54,443 nucleotides of DNA from Oscillospiraceae bacterium (GCA_022793675.1 JAAWDH010000017.1:1-54443), one strand, 5' to 3'. Numbered from the stretch's first letter, positions 16,063-24,908 are shown. Notes: generated by a model from the sequence alone, not told the origin. Translations and numbers: made by a program.

Positions 16063-16854
16063 ATGATGTACACTTTGCTATTTCTGCTTTGTTTGCTGGC
16101 GTCGGCGCTGGGGGCCATTACCGGGGTCGGCGGCGGGATTTTGATTAAGCCCGCTGCTGATGCGATGAACCTGCTGCCGGTAAGCGCCATCAGCTTTTTG
16201 TCAGGCTGTACGGTATTATGTATGTCGGCGTCGTCGCTGATACGCGGGCGGGGCAACGGCGTGCAGCTGGAAAAGAGCGTGACGCTGCCGCTGGCGGCGG
16301 GGTCGATTGCCGGCGGGCTTTTGGGCAAGTGGCTGTTTGAGCGGGTGCGGCAGGGTTTCGGCAACGAAGCGGTGCTGGGGCTTATCCAGGCGTCGCTGCT
16401 GCTGGCGATGGTGCTGGCGGTGCTGGCCTATTACCTCTTCAAAAACAGGATTACCCCCAAAAACCTGCGGGGCGCGGCGCTCTGCCTGGCAGTGGGGCTG
16501 GCGCTGGGCGTCATTTCCTCCTTCCTGGGCATTGGCGGCGGCCCGGCCAACGTGGCGATCCTCTGCCTTTTGTTCTCAATGACCAGCAAGGAAGCCGCGA
16601 AAAACTCTATCTGCATCATCTTCTTCTCCCAGGTGGTCAGTTTGCTGATGACCATTGCCGGCGGCACGGTCCCCGACATCAGCCCCTGGCTGGTGGCGCT
16701 GATGGCTGCGGGCGGTGTAGGCGGGGCGCTTGCGGGCAGCGCTATATCCAAGCGCCTGTCGGACAAGGGCGTAGACAAGGTGTTCATGTGGATGCTGGGG
16801 GTTATCGCCGCCATTAACGTCTGGAACATCGTTCGGTTTGCTGCGGCGCTGTAA
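16063..16854 (+). CDS. TauE/SafE family permease (sulfite/organosulfur exporter)
   Basis: The 263-residue integral membrane protein has about eight hydrophobic segments and the two family repeats: GAITGVGGGILIKPAADAM near the N-terminus and GVISSFLGIGGGPANVAI in the second half. Members move sulfite, sulfoacetate, taurine-derived or other small anions across the membrane. Two adjacent ATGs at 16063 and 16066 follow AAGGGG; a longer reading frame upstream overlaps the promoter and is rejected. The gene stands alone between its own promoter and a terminator, so the substrate cannot be inferred from neighbours. Confidence 0.85.
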   Translation: MMYTLLFLLCLLASALGAITGVGGGILIKPAADAMNLLPVSAISFLSGCTVLCMSASSLIRGRGNGVQLEKSVTLPLAAGSIAGGLLGKWLFERVRQGFGNEAVLGLIQASLLLAMVLAVLAYYLFKNRITPKNLRGAALCLAVGLALGVISSFLGIGGGPANVAILCLLFSMTSKEAAKNSICIIFFSQVVSLLMTIAGGTVPDISPWLVALMAAGGVGGALAGSAISKRLSDKGVDKVFMWMLGVIAAINVWNIVRFAAAL

Positions 16855-16859
16855 TAAAA

Positions 16860-16889
16860 ACGGGCCGGCCTTTTACAGGGCCAGCCCGC
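16860..16889. terminator. Terminator between converging genes
   Basis: CGGGCCGGCC pairs imperfectly with GGGCCAGCCCG across TTTTACA, in the 38-base gap between the rightward TauE/SafE gene and the leftward PHP gene. Confidence 0.6.
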
Positions 16890-16892
16890 AGC

Positions 16893-17729
16893 TTATTTGC
16901 TGCTGTAGATGCGGATGCCGTTCAGCGCCAGCGCTTCCTCCGGCGTGCGGGTAGCGCCAACCGGGCCGCCGCTTCCGCAGAAGTCCCCATGGCAGTCGGA
17001 GCCGGCGGTGATGAGCAGCCCGTTCGCCCGGCAGAACGCCAAAAGCGCTTCGGTCAGCTCGGGGGAATGGCGGGAATAGTAGCACTCGACGCCATCCAGC
17101 CCTAGGCTGACCAGCTGTTTGATAACCGGCAGCGCCTCTTCGGGGGAAGGGCTGATCGCTTCGCCGGGATGGGCCAGCACCGCCATGCCGCCGGCAGCGT
17201 GGATGCGGTCAATATAGTCCCTAATCAGCGGGAACAGGATTGGCCCGGTGCCGTAGCGCTTGTAGATGTCAAAGCCCTCCCAGAGGTGCTTGACAAGGCC
17301 CTTGGCGACGAAATAATGGAGCGCTTTCCAGCCGCCCAGCTGCCGGTTATAGCTGAAAGTGTCGTAATCTTCCAGGCTGACGCCCGGCGCGTTCAGCCGG
17401 CTGATGACCTGGCGGTTTGCCTCCTCCTGGATTTCAGCCGAGCGGTCGGCGGCATAGTTCAGCGCCGGATGCTCCAAATCGCAGCCATAGCCCAGCAGAT
17501 GCAGCGGGTAGTCCCCCCAGCGGGTATCCAGTTCCACACCGGTCGTCCAGCGCAGCCCGCTGCCCCCTGCGGCCAGCAGGCGGCAAAGCTCCTTGGAGCC
17601 GCCGAGAACGTTGTGGTCGGAGACCGCCAACAGGCCGACGCCGGCTGCCTGCGCCGCTTTGATAACCTCTTCAGGGGTCATTGTGCCGTCGGAGTAGCAG
17701 GTGTGGATGTGTAAATCTGCGAAAAGCAT
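16893..17729 (-). CDS. PHP-domain metal-dependent phosphoesterase
   Basis: The 278-residue protein belongs to the PHP family of TrpH/YciV type, whose characterised members hydrolyse 3',5'-nucleoside bisphosphates or trim 5' RNA ends. Metal ligands are visible in FADLHIHTCYSDGTMTPEEV (residues about 3-22), LLAVSDHN, AVLAHPGEA and TAGSDCHGD near the C-terminus. The ATG at 17729 follows AAAGGAG by seven bases; the longer upstream frame overlaps a large hairpin and is not used. ackA lies upstream on the same strand, separated by that hairpin. Confidence 0.85.
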   Translation of the reverse strand: MLFADLHIHTCYSDGTMTPEEVIKAAQAAGVGLLAVSDHNVLGGSKELCRLLAAGGSGLRWTTGVELDTRWGDYPLHLLGYGCDLEHPALNYAADRSAEIQEEANRQVISRLNAPGVSLEDYDTFSYNRQLGGWKALHYFVAKGLVKHLWEGFDIYKRYGTGPILFPLIRDYIDRIHAAGGMAVLAHPGEAISPSPEEALPVIKQLVSLGLDGVECYYSRHSPELTEALLAFCRANGLLITAGSDCHGDFCGSGGPVGATRTPEEALALNGIRIYSSK

Positions 17730-17754
17730 AGTATCGCTCCTTTCCAGTTGGGGC

Positions 17755-17795
17755 AGAATGCGGATAGCCCGCCGTAAAAGGGCTATCCGCATTCT
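17755..17795. terminator. Long perfect hairpin between ackA and the PHP gene
   Basis: A perfect 16-bp stem (17755-17770 with 17780-17795; arm begins AGAATGCGGATAGCCC) has a 9-base loop. There is no T-run in the ackA direction, while a T-rich stretch follows on the plus strand. It could be a terminator, or a barrier protecting the ackA mRNA end. Confidence 0.65.
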
Positions 17796-17809
17796 GGGTG
17801 GTTATTGTT

Positions 17810-18997
17810 TTAGGAAATAATGTCCCTTGTATCGCGGGCAATCAGCAGCTCTTCGTTGGTGGGAATGACCCAGACCTCGGTTTTTGCGCCGTCGGCGGAA
17901 ATTTTCAGCTCGCCGCGCTGGCTGTTCTTTTCGGGGTCGATTTTGATGCCCAGGAATTCCATATCCGCGCATACCTGCGCCCGGACTTCAGCGTTGTTCT
18001 CGCCGATGCCGCCGGTGAAGATCACCGCGTCGACGCCGCCCATTGCCGCCGCATAGGAGCCGATGAACTTTTTAATCTGGTAGTTCAGCATCTCGAACGC
18101 CAGCTTTGCCCGGTCGTTGCCGGCCTTAGCGGCAGCATCCACATCGCGGCAGTCGCTGGAGACGCCGGAAATGCCCAGGAAGCCTGATTTTTTGTTGAGG
18201 ATGTCGGCCATCTGGTCGGGGGTCAGGCCTTCTTTGTTCATGATATAGGTGACCACCGACGGATCGATGCCGCCGCTGCGGGTGCCCATGATAAAGCCGT
18301 CCAGCGGGGTGAGGCCCATCGTGGTATCGACGCATTTGCCGTCCTTGACCGCCGAGATGGAGCTGCCGTTGCCAAGGTGGCAGGTGATGATCCGGGTGCC
18401 CTCAAGGCCGCCGTGCAGCTCGCCGTAGCGGGCGGTGATGTAGCGGTGGCTGGTGCCGTGGAAGCCATAGCGGCGGATGGAATATTTTTCATAATATTCA
18501 TAGGGGATACCGAACATATAGGCTTTACGGGGCATGGTCTGGTGGAAGGAGGTGTCAAAGATGGCTACCATCGGGGTCCCTTTGCCGAAAACTTCCTGGC
18601 AGGCTTTCATCGCGACAGCCTGGGGCGGGTTGTGGAGCGGCCCTAGTTCCTTAAAAGCCAGCACGTCTTCGATGACTTTGTCGGTAACCAGGGTAGAGGT
18701 CTTGTAGACTTCGCTGCCATGGAGGACGCGGTGGCCGACAGCCGAGATTTCCTTCACGCTGTCGATGACCTTGCCCTCGCCGGTGGTCAGCATCTCGACA
18801 ACCGCCATGAAGGCTTCCTTGTGGGTGGGGATGGCCGTTTCCTTTTCCAGGGAAACGCCGCTGGCGGTCTTGTGGGAGATTTTGCCGTCGATGCCGATGC
18901 GCTCGCAGTTGCCCTTGGCGATGACCTGCTCGTCGGCCATGTCGATGAGCTGGTATTTCAGCGAAGAACTGCCTGCATTGATAACGAGAATTTTCAT
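17810..18997 (-). CDS. ackA: Acetate kinase
   Basis: The 395-residue enzyme converts acetyl phosphate and ADP to acetate and ATP, the last step of acetate fermentation. The ASKHA fold signatures are intact: VINAGSSSLKYQL (residues 4-16), HRVLHGSE, FDTSFHQTMP, RRYGFHGTSHRY, HLGNGSS, DTTMGLTPLDG and FTGGIGEN. AAAGGAAG precedes the ATG. The usual partner pta is not adjacent. The divergent neighbour tmcAL uses acetate and ATP to modify tRNA, which gives this pair a chemical link. Confidence 0.97.
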   Translation of the reverse strand: MKILVINAGSSSLKYQLIDMADEQVIAKGNCERIGIDGKISHKTASGVSLEKETAIPTHKEAFMAVVEMLTTGEGKVIDSVKEISAVGHRVLHGSEVYKTSTLVTDKVIEDVLAFKELGPLHNPPQAVAMKACQEVFGKGTPMVAIFDTSFHQTMPRKAYMFGIPYEYYEKYSIRRYGFHGTSHRYITARYGELHGGLEGTRIITCHLGNGSSISAVKDGKCVDTTMGLTPLDGFIMGTRSGGIDPSVVTYIMNKEGLTPDQMADILNKKSGFLGISGVSSDCRDVDAAAKAGNDRAKLAFEMLNYQIKKFIGSYAAAMGGVDAVIFTGGIGENNAEVRAQVCADMEFLGIKIDPEKNSQRGELKISADGAKTEVWVIPTNEELLIARDTRDIIS

Positions 18998-19126
18998 GAA
19001 AATGACTTCCTTTCGCGCCGCCTGCGTCAGCCGGCAGCAGGCGGCCTGTTCTGCGGCGGAAAAAGGCGGGCCGGTGAAGCTGAGTACGGAGGGACGGGGA
19101 GTACGGGGGTTACGGGAGTTACGGGT

Positions 19127-19203
19127 CGCTTTTGAAAAAGCTCCGCAAAACTTTTAATCGCCCGGGCAGCTGCTTTTGCTGGCATAAACGCCTACTGCGT
19201 CGG
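19127..19203 (-). repeat. Dispersed hairpin element, copy 6
   Basis: It shows GCTTTTGAAAAAGC, CAAAACTTTTAATCGCCCGGG and CCTACTGCGTCG in the same order as the copy at 33556. Confidence 0.65.
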
Positions 19204-19267
19204 CAGGTCTGCCTGATGTTTCCTTCCGGGGTCAGCTTGACTTTGTCCGCCTTACCGTATATATTTA

Positions 19268-19296
19268 ATAATAGCAACATTTACAGGAAAAAGCAA
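19268..19296 (-). promoter_or_regulatory. Candidate ackA promoter
   Basis: Read leftward: TTGCTT (19296-19291), 17 bases, TATTAT (19273-19268). The start of transcription would be near 19261, about 265 bases before ackA. Confidence 0.5.
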
Positions 19297-19383
19297 GGGC
19301 TTTTTGCGGGATTTTCGGCCTTTTTTCAAAAAAGGCGTGTCTTGCGGGCTTTTTCAGCATTTTTATGACGAGGAGGGGCAGCC

Positions 19384-20535
19384 ATGCGTGCAGCTGGGAT
19401 TATTGCTGAATACAACCCTTTCCACAACGGCCATGCCTATCAGATTGCGCAGACCCGGGCGGCCGGTTATGACCATATTGCGGTCGCTATGAGCCCGGAC
19501 GCGGTACAGCGCGGCGAACCGTCCATATTTTCAAAGTGGGCGCGTACGGAGGCAGCGCTGGCCTGCGGGGCGGACCTGGTGGTGGAACTGCCGGCGCCTT
19601 GGGCGCTGGCGTCGGCGGAAGGATTTGCGATGGGCGGCGTATTCCTGCTTGACGCGCTGGGGTGCGTGGAGGCGCTGTCCTTCGGCAGCGAATCGGGCGA
19701 CCTGGCCGTACTGGAAAGCTGTGCGGCGGCCTGCCTTGCGGTTGAGCCAGGGCTGCCGGCGCAGCTGAAAGGGGCGGCTGTTTCTTATGCGGCCGCAAGG
19801 GAAACTGCTGTGGCGGCAATGGTCGGCGCGGAGGCGGCGTCGGCGCTTTCCCGCCCCAACGACACCCTGGGGGTGGAGTATCTGAAGGCTATCGCCCGGC
19901 TGGGGTCGCCAATGGGGGCGTTTACCGTGCAGCGGGCGGGCGCGGGGCATCACAGCGCTGCCCTTGATGGGGAAACGGCCAGCGCCGGGGCCATCCGTGC
20001 GCTGATGGCCAGGGAAGGTTTTGCAGCGGCAAAGGGTTACCTTCCGCCGGCGGCCAGGGGGATTTTCCGGGCGGCTTATCTGTCCCAGGGCCTTGCGCTG
20101 ATGCTGAACTTGGAAGCGGCGGCGGTTTACCGCCTGCGGACAATGGGCGTAGAAGATTTTGCCAGGCTGCCTGATGTAAACGGCGGGCTGGAGCGGCGCT
20201 TTTTCCGGGAAACCCGGCATCCAGCGGCGCTTTCAGAGCTCTTGGAGCGGGTGCGGACCCGCCGCTATCCGTTGAGCAGGATCCGGCGCGCCGTGTACAG
20301 CGCGCTGTTGGGGCTGACGCGGGAGGATGCCGCCGGCAGGCCGCCCTGTATCCGGGTATTGGGGTTCAACGAGCGGGGGAAAGCGATGCTGAAAGCGGCA
20401 AAGCTGCGCGGGAAGCTGCCCGTCTGCCATTCGCTGGCAAAACTGGCGCGGGATTTCCCGCGGCTGGCAGAGATAGAAACGTTGTGCAGCGACCTTTTTT
20501 TGCTTGCTGGGGCGTCAAAACGTTCCATAAGATAA
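19384..20535 (+). CDS. tmcAL: tRNA(Met) cytidine acetate ligase (TmcAL)
   Basis: TmcAL activates acetate with ATP as acetyl-adenylate and forms N4-acetylcytidine at the wobble position of elongator tRNA-Met. The 383-residue protein starts GIIAEYNPFHNGHAYQI (nucleotide-binding HxGH-like motif at residues 14-17), followed by VQRGEPSIFSKWARTEAAL and DLVVELPAPWALASAE, all typical of the family; SRPNDTLGVEYLKAI is also present. Length is near the usual 390-410. GAGG precedes the ATG. Divergent from ackA; both enzymes handle acetate plus ATP chemistry. Confidence 0.9.
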   Translation: MRAAGIIAEYNPFHNGHAYQIAQTRAAGYDHIAVAMSPDAVQRGEPSIFSKWARTEAALACGADLVVELPAPWALASAEGFAMGGVFLLDALGCVEALSFGSESGDLAVLESCAAACLAVEPGLPAQLKGAAVSYAAARETAVAAMVGAEAASALSRPNDTLGVEYLKAIARLGSPMGAFTVQRAGAGHHSAALDGETASAGAIRALMAREGFAAAKGYLPPAARGIFRAAYLSQGLALMLNLEAAAVYRLRTMGVEDFARLPDVNGGLERRFFRETRHPAALSELLERVRTRRYPLSRIRRAVYSALLGLTREDAAGRPPCIRVLGFNERGKAMLKAAKLRGKLPVCHSLAKLARDFPRLAEIETLCSDLFLLAGASKRSIR

Positions 20536-20662
20536 AACGATGACGCGCTCACTTACGCTATGGGGAAGGGAGCAGGCGGTTTGTCAAAAGTGGCGAATAA
20601 AGCGAAACGGAGCATTCTGCCCAACGGTATAACGCGGCAATGAACGGTTGCAGCTTCCTTTT

Positions 20663-20710
20663 GGGCAAATGCGAGTAGCAGAAAAAGGGCAAATGCGAGT
20701 AACAGAAAAA
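20663..20710. repeat. Two tandem 24-bp direct repeats
   Basis: Two 24-base units (20663-20686 and 20687-20710), starting GGGCAAATGCGAGTA, differ at one base. The second ends four bases before the ung -35, so a regulatory role or simple slippage is possible. Confidence 0.75.
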
Positions 20711-20714
20711 AAGC

Positions 20715-20743
20715 TTTACAATTTTATGGGATTCGTGTAAAAT
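20715..20743 (+). promoter_or_regulatory. ung promoter
   Basis: TTTACA (20715-20720), 17 bases, TAAAAT (20738-20743), about 30 bases before the ATG, which has AGGAGG upstream. Confidence 0.7.
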
Positions 20744-20775
20744 AGAGAGGAAACGACCAGATAGGAGGAATTGTA

Positions 20776-21444
20776 ATGGTGAATATCGGAAATGATTGGG
20801 ACGAGCTGCTCAGCGGCGAGTTCGAGAAACCCTATTATCAGCAGCTCCGCGAATTCCTGAAGGAGGAATACAAGAGCCAGACCATCTATCCTTCCATGTA
20901 TGACATCTTTAACGCGCTGAAATATACAGCCTACGAAGACGTCAAGGTGGTCATCCTGGGGCAGGACCCCTATCACGGCCCCGGCCAGGCCCACGGGCTG
21001 GCTTTCTCGGTGCAGAAAGGGGTGCCGGTGCCGCCTTCGCTGAAAAACGTCTACCGCGAGCTGCGGGACGATATGGGGGTCGAGCCGCCGAGCCATGGCT
21101 GCCTGACTAGCTGGGCCGAGCAGGGGGTGCTGCTGCTGAATACCGTGCTGACCGTCCGCGCCCATCAGGCCAACTCCCACCGCGGCCAGGGCTGGGAAAC
21201 CTTCACCGACCGGATTATCGAGCTTCTGGACCAGCGCGAAAAGCCAATGGTGTTCCTGCTTTGGGGCGCGCCTGCGCGCAAAAAGATCCCGCTGATCAAA
21301 AGCGGCCGGCATCTGATCCTTACAGCCGCCCATCCAAGCCCCCTTTCGGCTGCCAACGGTTTTTTTGGCTGCCGGCATTTTTCGGCGGCAACACATTTCC
21401 TAAGCGAGCATAATATGGGGATAGACTGGCGTATAGCCGATTAA
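20776..21444 (+). CDS. ung: Uracil-DNA glycosylase
   Basis: This 222-residue family 1 enzyme removes uracil from DNA and starts base excision repair. Marks are [20 protein letters not shown] with the catalytic aspartate D64, LLLNTVLTV, the [11 protein letters not shown] segment and the leucine-intercalation loop AAHPSPLSA with the catalytic histidine. AGGAGG lies nine bases before the ATG. The length matches the family. cysK follows after a strong hairpin. Confidence 0.97.
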   Translation: MVNIGNDWDELLSGEFEKPYYQQLREFLKEEYKSQTIYPSMYDIFNALKYTAYEDVKVVILGQDPYHGPGQAHGLAFSVQKGVPVPPSLKNVYRELRDDMGVEPPSHGCLTSWAEQGVLLLNTVLTVRAHQANSHRGQGWETFTDRIIELLDQREKPMVFLLWGAPARKKIPLIKSGRHLILTAAHPSPLSAANGFFGCRHFSAATHFLSEHNMGIDWRIAD

Positions 21445-21472
21445 CGTTTTATGCCGCGTTGGGGCGGGGCAG

Positions 21473-21498
21473 GCCTGCCAGCTAGGTTGCTGGCAGGC
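21473..21498. terminator. Hairpin between ung and cysK
   Basis: GCCTGCCAGC (21473-21482) pairs perfectly with GCTGGCAGGC (21489-21498) around a 6-base loop. A short T-run follows only after ten bases, so it may attenuate rather than fully stop transcription. Confidence 0.55.
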
Positions 21499-21547
21499 GT
21501 CCTGGGCTTTGTGCTGCGGCAGCGTGGAAAAAGGGGCAATCATATCA

Positions 21548-22477
21548 ATGGTTTATCAAAATATTTTAGAGGCCGCGGGCCGTACGCCGCTTATCCAGCT
21601 CGTGCGGCTGCCGGCGCCCGACAGCGCCCGGGTGCTGGTCAAGATGGAGGCTTTGGGGGTAGGCGGCTCGGTCAAGACCCGCACCGCCCTGCGGATGATT
21701 TCGGAGGCCGAGGCGGCGGGCCGCATCGGCAAAGACAGCGTCATTGTCGAGCCGACCAGCGGCAACCAGGGCATCGGGTTAGCGCTGGTGGGGGCAGTGA
21801 AAGGTTACCGTGTGGTAATCGTCATGCCTGATTCGGTCAGCGAGGAGCGCCGCAAGCTGATTGCGCAGTACGGCGCGGAGCTGATCCTAATCCATGACGA
21901 TGGCAACATCGGCGACTGCATCGACCGCTGCTTGAAGACGGCGATGCGCATGGCGGCGGACAGCCCGAAGGTCTATGTCCCCCAGCAGTTTGAAAACCCC
22001 GATAATCCAGAGGCGCACCGCTTGGGCACGGCTCAAGAGATTTTGGAGGATATAGACGGCCCTATTGACGGATTCTGCGCGGGTATCGGCACCGGCGGCA
22101 CCCTTACCGGCGTGGGCGGGGCGCTCAAAGAGCGGTTCCCGGCTGTCGAAATCTGGGCGGTGGAGCCGGAAAACGCGGCGATCCTTTCGGGCGGCCATAT
22201 CGGCAGCCATCTGCAGATGGGAATCGGCGACGGGCTGATCCCCAAAAATCTCGACCAGCAGGTTTACAGCCAGGTCTGTGTTGTTTCTGATGGAGAGGCG
22301 CTGGCGGCGGCAAAGGCGCTTGCCAAAGAAGAAGGGCTGCTTTGCGGCATTTCCAGCGGCAGCAACGTCGCGGCTGCGCTGCGGCTGGCGAAAAAGCTGG
22401 GGCCGGGGAAGACCGTTGTCACCATCCTGCCCGATACCGGCGAGCGCTACTTCTCCACCCCGCTTTTTTCGTCCTGA
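21548..22477 (+). CDS. cysK: Cysteine synthase family enzyme (O-acetylserine sulfhydrylase type)
   Basis: This 309-residue fold-type II PLP enzyme should make cysteine from O-acetylserine and sulfide. The PLP lysine lies in GGSVKTRTAL (about residues 37-46), where most CysK proteins have VKDR. The substrate loop is PTSGNQGIGLA instead of TSGNTGIGLA, the phosphate loop is GIGTGGTLTGVG, and GISSGSNVAAA ends the pocket. The changes at two conserved sites leave room for a different acceptor or amine donor. The ATG at 21548 follows AAGGGG by eleven bases. No serine acetyltransferase gene is adjacent. Confidence 0.8.
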   Translation: MVYQNILEAAGRTPLIQLVRLPAPDSARVLVKMEALGVGGSVKTRTALRMISEAEAAGRIGKDSVIVEPTSGNQGIGLALVGAVKGYRVVIVMPDSVSEERRKLIAQYGAELILIHDDGNIGDCIDRCLKTAMRMAADSPKVYVPQQFENPDNPEAHRLGTAQEILEDIDGPIDGFCAGIGTGGTLTGVGGALKERFPAVEIWAVEPENAAILSGGHIGSHLQMGIGDGLIPKNLDQQVYSQVCVVSDGEALAAAKALAKEEGLLCGISSGSNVAAALRLAKKLGPGKTVVTILPDTGERYFSTPLFSS

Positions 22478-22501
22478 ATTTTATTGCAAAGGAAGTTTTT
22501 T

Positions 22502-22846
22502 ATGCCATTTATCCATATCCGCACCAATCAGAAAATCGCCAGCGAGGCGGAGCTTCGGCTGAAAACCCAGTTGGGCCAGGCCATCAGCCTAATCCCCGGC
22601 AAGAGCGAGCATTACCTGATGCTCCAGTTCAGCGACGGCTGCCGGATGCACTTCCAGGGGGACAGCGACAGGCCAATCGCCTTTGTCGAGGTGATGCTTT
22701 ATGGGAAAGCTTCGCCGGAAGCCTGCGGGGAACTGACCGCGGCTGTGAGCAAGGCTTTAAAGGAGACATTGGGGATTGATGCCGGGAATGTTTACACGGC
22801 GTATTTCCAAACGCCGGATTGGGGCTGGAACGGCAGCAATTTCTAA
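22502..22846 (+). CDS. MIF-like tautomerase
   Basis: The 114-residue protein matches the macrophage migration inhibitory factor / phenylpyruvate tautomerase family in length and layout. Proline 2, the N-terminal catalytic base after removal of methionine, is present (MPFIHIRTNQ), and the second repeat contains FVEVMLYGKASPEACGELT and GNVYTAYFQTPDWGWNGSNF at the end. AAGGAAG precedes the ATG. The gene follows cysK by 24 bases and may be cotranscribed. The physiological substrate in bacteria is generally unclear. Confidence 0.85.
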   Translation: MPFIHIRTNQKIASEAELRLKTQLGQAISLIPGKSEHYLMLQFSDGCRMHFQGDSDRPIAFVEVMLYGKASPEACGELTAAVSKALKETLGIDAGNVYTAYFQTPDWGWNGSNF

Positions 22847-22867
22847 CCTTGATTGAGCCTAAACGAC

Positions 22868-22906
22868 AAAACAGCCGCTCTGCTTTGAAACGCAGCGGCT
22901 GTTTTA
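22868..22906. terminator. Bidirectional terminator
   Basis: AAAACAGCCGCT (22868-22879) pairs with AGCGGCTGTTTT (22894-22905). T-runs lie on both strands, suiting the converging cysK/MIF and LTA-synthase-like genes. Confidence 0.8.
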
Positions 22907-22910
22907 GATT

Positions 22911-23004
22911 GCCAAGGAAAAAAGTTTTACTCGATTTTTTTCAAAAAATCGCGGGGGCCGGGGGCAGAGCCGCCCGGTCGCCCTCCGCAGAGGGCGAAAT
23001 CCCC
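22911..23004 (+). repeat. Dispersed hairpin element, copy 7 (type 2)
   Basis: It reads TTGCCAAGGAAAAAAGTTTT, then the hairpin CGATTTTTTTCAAAAAATCG and a GC-rich tail with CCCTCCGCAGAGGGCG. It lies immediately before the stop of the next gene on the other strand. Confidence 0.65.
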
Positions 23005-24768
23005 CTACCGCGCGGCGCTGTACCCTTCTCCGAGCACCCGGTCGTAGGCGAGCATATCCAGCAGCTGGCTGCTTCCGGACTGTGGCAGGGAAACGGAATA
23101 GACCGGGGCCTTTTCCATCTCTCCCAGCACCGCTTCTGTAAACGGGTTTTCCGGCAGGTCCGCCGCCTGGTAAAGCAGGTGCGGGAGGTAGAAGGCCGAA
23201 ATGGTTTCTTCCGGCAGCGGGCCGGCCAACCCTTTGTTGCTCCAGAGCAGGAAGGACTGTTCATAGAGGACGCCGCAATTTTCGCTGTTAATGGACAGCT
23301 TCTGATAGATGCTGTCTTCGCCGCTGAAATAGGGGAAGTGGTCGCCGATGAAAAGGACGATGCAGGGTTCGTCGGCTTTTCCAAGCCTTTCGAGGAAATC
23401 GGCCAATTCCCCGCAGCTCTTTTCAATGCCCTGCAGATAATATTCATATTCGCTCAGCTGCCCTGCCGGGTCGTCGTAGGGCATATGGTTCTGCATGGAG
23501 GTGATATGGATGAAGTCCGGCCCGTCTGTCTGGGCCATAATGGCTTCAGCCTGGCGGTAGACGGTATCGTCGTCCACATAGCCGCTGTGGAAGGTGCCGA
23601 CCGGCACAGTCAGGTCGTCCGCAAACAGCATCCGGTCAAAACCGTAGCGGGAGTAGGTGTCGCCGCGGTCGTAAAAGCCGGCGCTATAGGGGTGGATGTA
23701 GCTGGTGGAATAGCCAAGGGCCTGGTAGGCGGCGGGAAAGGTGTTTTCCTTTTCGCCGTCGTTGGGCAGCAGCTGGTGGGGGATGAAGGCGTCGCCCAGC
23801 GATTTGACGGGGAGGCCGAACAGCAGCTCGAATTCAGTTTTGACGGTGCCGCCGCCAAAGGTGGGGACGACGGCTGTGCCGGTTTGGCCCTGTCCGCGGA
23901 CGCGGTCAAGCTGGCTGTAGATGCCGTCCAGCCGCGGGTCGCCGTCCAGCGGCCGGAAGTCGGCGAAAGTCTCGGACATGATGACAATCAGGTTGGGGGC
24001 GTTTTCCGGCAAAACAGGGCCTTCGGCCGCCTTGCCGCCCATCAGCTTTTCCAGCGCCGCAGCGCTGTAGCCTTTGGGGATATCGACGCCGCTGTCCACG
24101 GCTTGGTTGATTGAAACCACCAGGTTGGAGATCAGGTTGTTGTTGTCGAAGCGCTCGGCGTCGCTGAAGGTGTTATAGCTGCGGCGGCCGTCCAGCCCGA
24201 AAGCCAGGCAGACGGTGGTGAAAGCTGTCGGCGCGCAGACTACTAACGCCGTCATCCAGGCAATGGCTCCGGAAATCAGCCAGCGGATGCCAAAATAACG
24301 GTTGAAGCGGATATCGGCGCACCACAGCAGGAAAATCAGCAGTGCCACAAAGAGGAAGCAGCAGGCCAGCGTCGGGCTGAAGTGGAGCTTGGTGAACTTG
24401 CCCAGCCCCGACAGGTCGCCCAGCATTTTAATGTCGGAAAACAGCAGGTGGGAGCCGCTGCTTTCCCGTTTGTAATATTCCACAGCGGAACAAATCATAT
24501 AAAGGGCGCCAGTGGTAAGCCCGCCAGCCCAGGCCCTGCGGGTCAGCAGCGTCCCAACCCAGAAAATCCCAGTGGTCAGCAGTATCGAAAACAGCGCTAC
24601 CCCCGCCCGGTGCAGGGTAAATTGAAGCAGCGCCCCCATATCCTGCGCCTGCCCCAGCTCGGCCGCCAAGTAGAGGCAAACCGGGAACAGGATTAGCAGC
24701 AGGACGCGGAAAACTTTGTTTTGGAAAAACGGGAGCGCGCGGAGCCTTTTTGGCTGGAATTTATCCAT
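23005..24768 (-). CDS. LTA-synthase-like sulfatase-fold membrane phosphotransferase
   Basis: The 587-residue protein has five or so membrane helices (residues about 14-220) followed by an extracellular alkaline-phosphatase-fold domain. Visible marks are NLIVIMSETFADF (first metal aspartate region changed to SETF, as in LtaS), PTFGGGTVKTEFELLFGLP with the probable catalytic threonine, THITSMQNHMPYD-type segment (here FIHITSMQNHMPYD) and FIGDHFPYF with metal ligands. LtaS-type enzymes polymerise glycerol phosphate from phosphatidylglycerol onto wall polymers. The ATG at 24768 follows AAAGGG; an earlier ATG at 24801 is possible but has a poorer site. Confidence 0.85.
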   Translation of the reverse strand: MDKFQPKRLRALPFFQNKVFRVLLLILFPVCLYLAAELGQAQDMGALLQFTLHRAGVALFSILLTTGIFWVGTLLTRRAWAGGLTTGALYMICSAVEYYKRESSGSHLLFSDIKMLGDLSGLGKFTKLHFSPTLACCFLFVALLIFLLWCADIRFNRYFGIRWLISGAIAWMTALVVCAPTAFTTVCLAFGLDGRRSYNTFSDAERFDNNNLISNLVVSINQAVDSGVDIPKGYSAAALEKLMGGKAAEGPVLPENAPNLIVIMSETFADFRPLDGDPRLDGIYSQLDRVRGQGQTGTAVVPTFGGGTVKTEFELLFGLPVKSLGDAFIPHQLLPNDGEKENTFPAAYQALGYSTSYIHPYSAGFYDRGDTYSRYGFDRMLFADDLTVPVGTFHSGYVDDDTVYRQAEAIMAQTDGPDFIHITSMQNHMPYDDPAGQLSEYEYYLQGIEKSCGELADFLERLGKADEPCIVLFIGDHFPYFSGEDSIYQKLSINSENCGVLYEQSFLLWSNKGLAGPLPEETISAFYLPHLLYQAADLPENPFTEAVLGEMEKAPVYSVSLPQSGSSQLLDMLAYDRVLGEGYSAAR

Positions 24769-24908
24769 TCGTTTCAAACCCTTTCTGAAAGCCTTTATAT
24801 CCATTTTGATAGATGTCGTCCCTTGTTTCAATGATAATAACGCATTAGCAGGGCAAAATGTTTCAAGGATTCCGGGGTTTTTTCCAAGTTCCCTTCAGCA
24901 TCTCCATA

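Larger units (their letters stand above)
18998..19383. other. ackA-tmcAL divergent region
   Basis: This 386-base gap contains a dispersed hairpin element (19127-19203), a series of short ACGGG-rich direct repeats at 19085-19125, and a leftward promoter at 19268-19296. If that promoter drives ackA, the element is inside a leader of about 270 bases. Confidence 0.55.
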
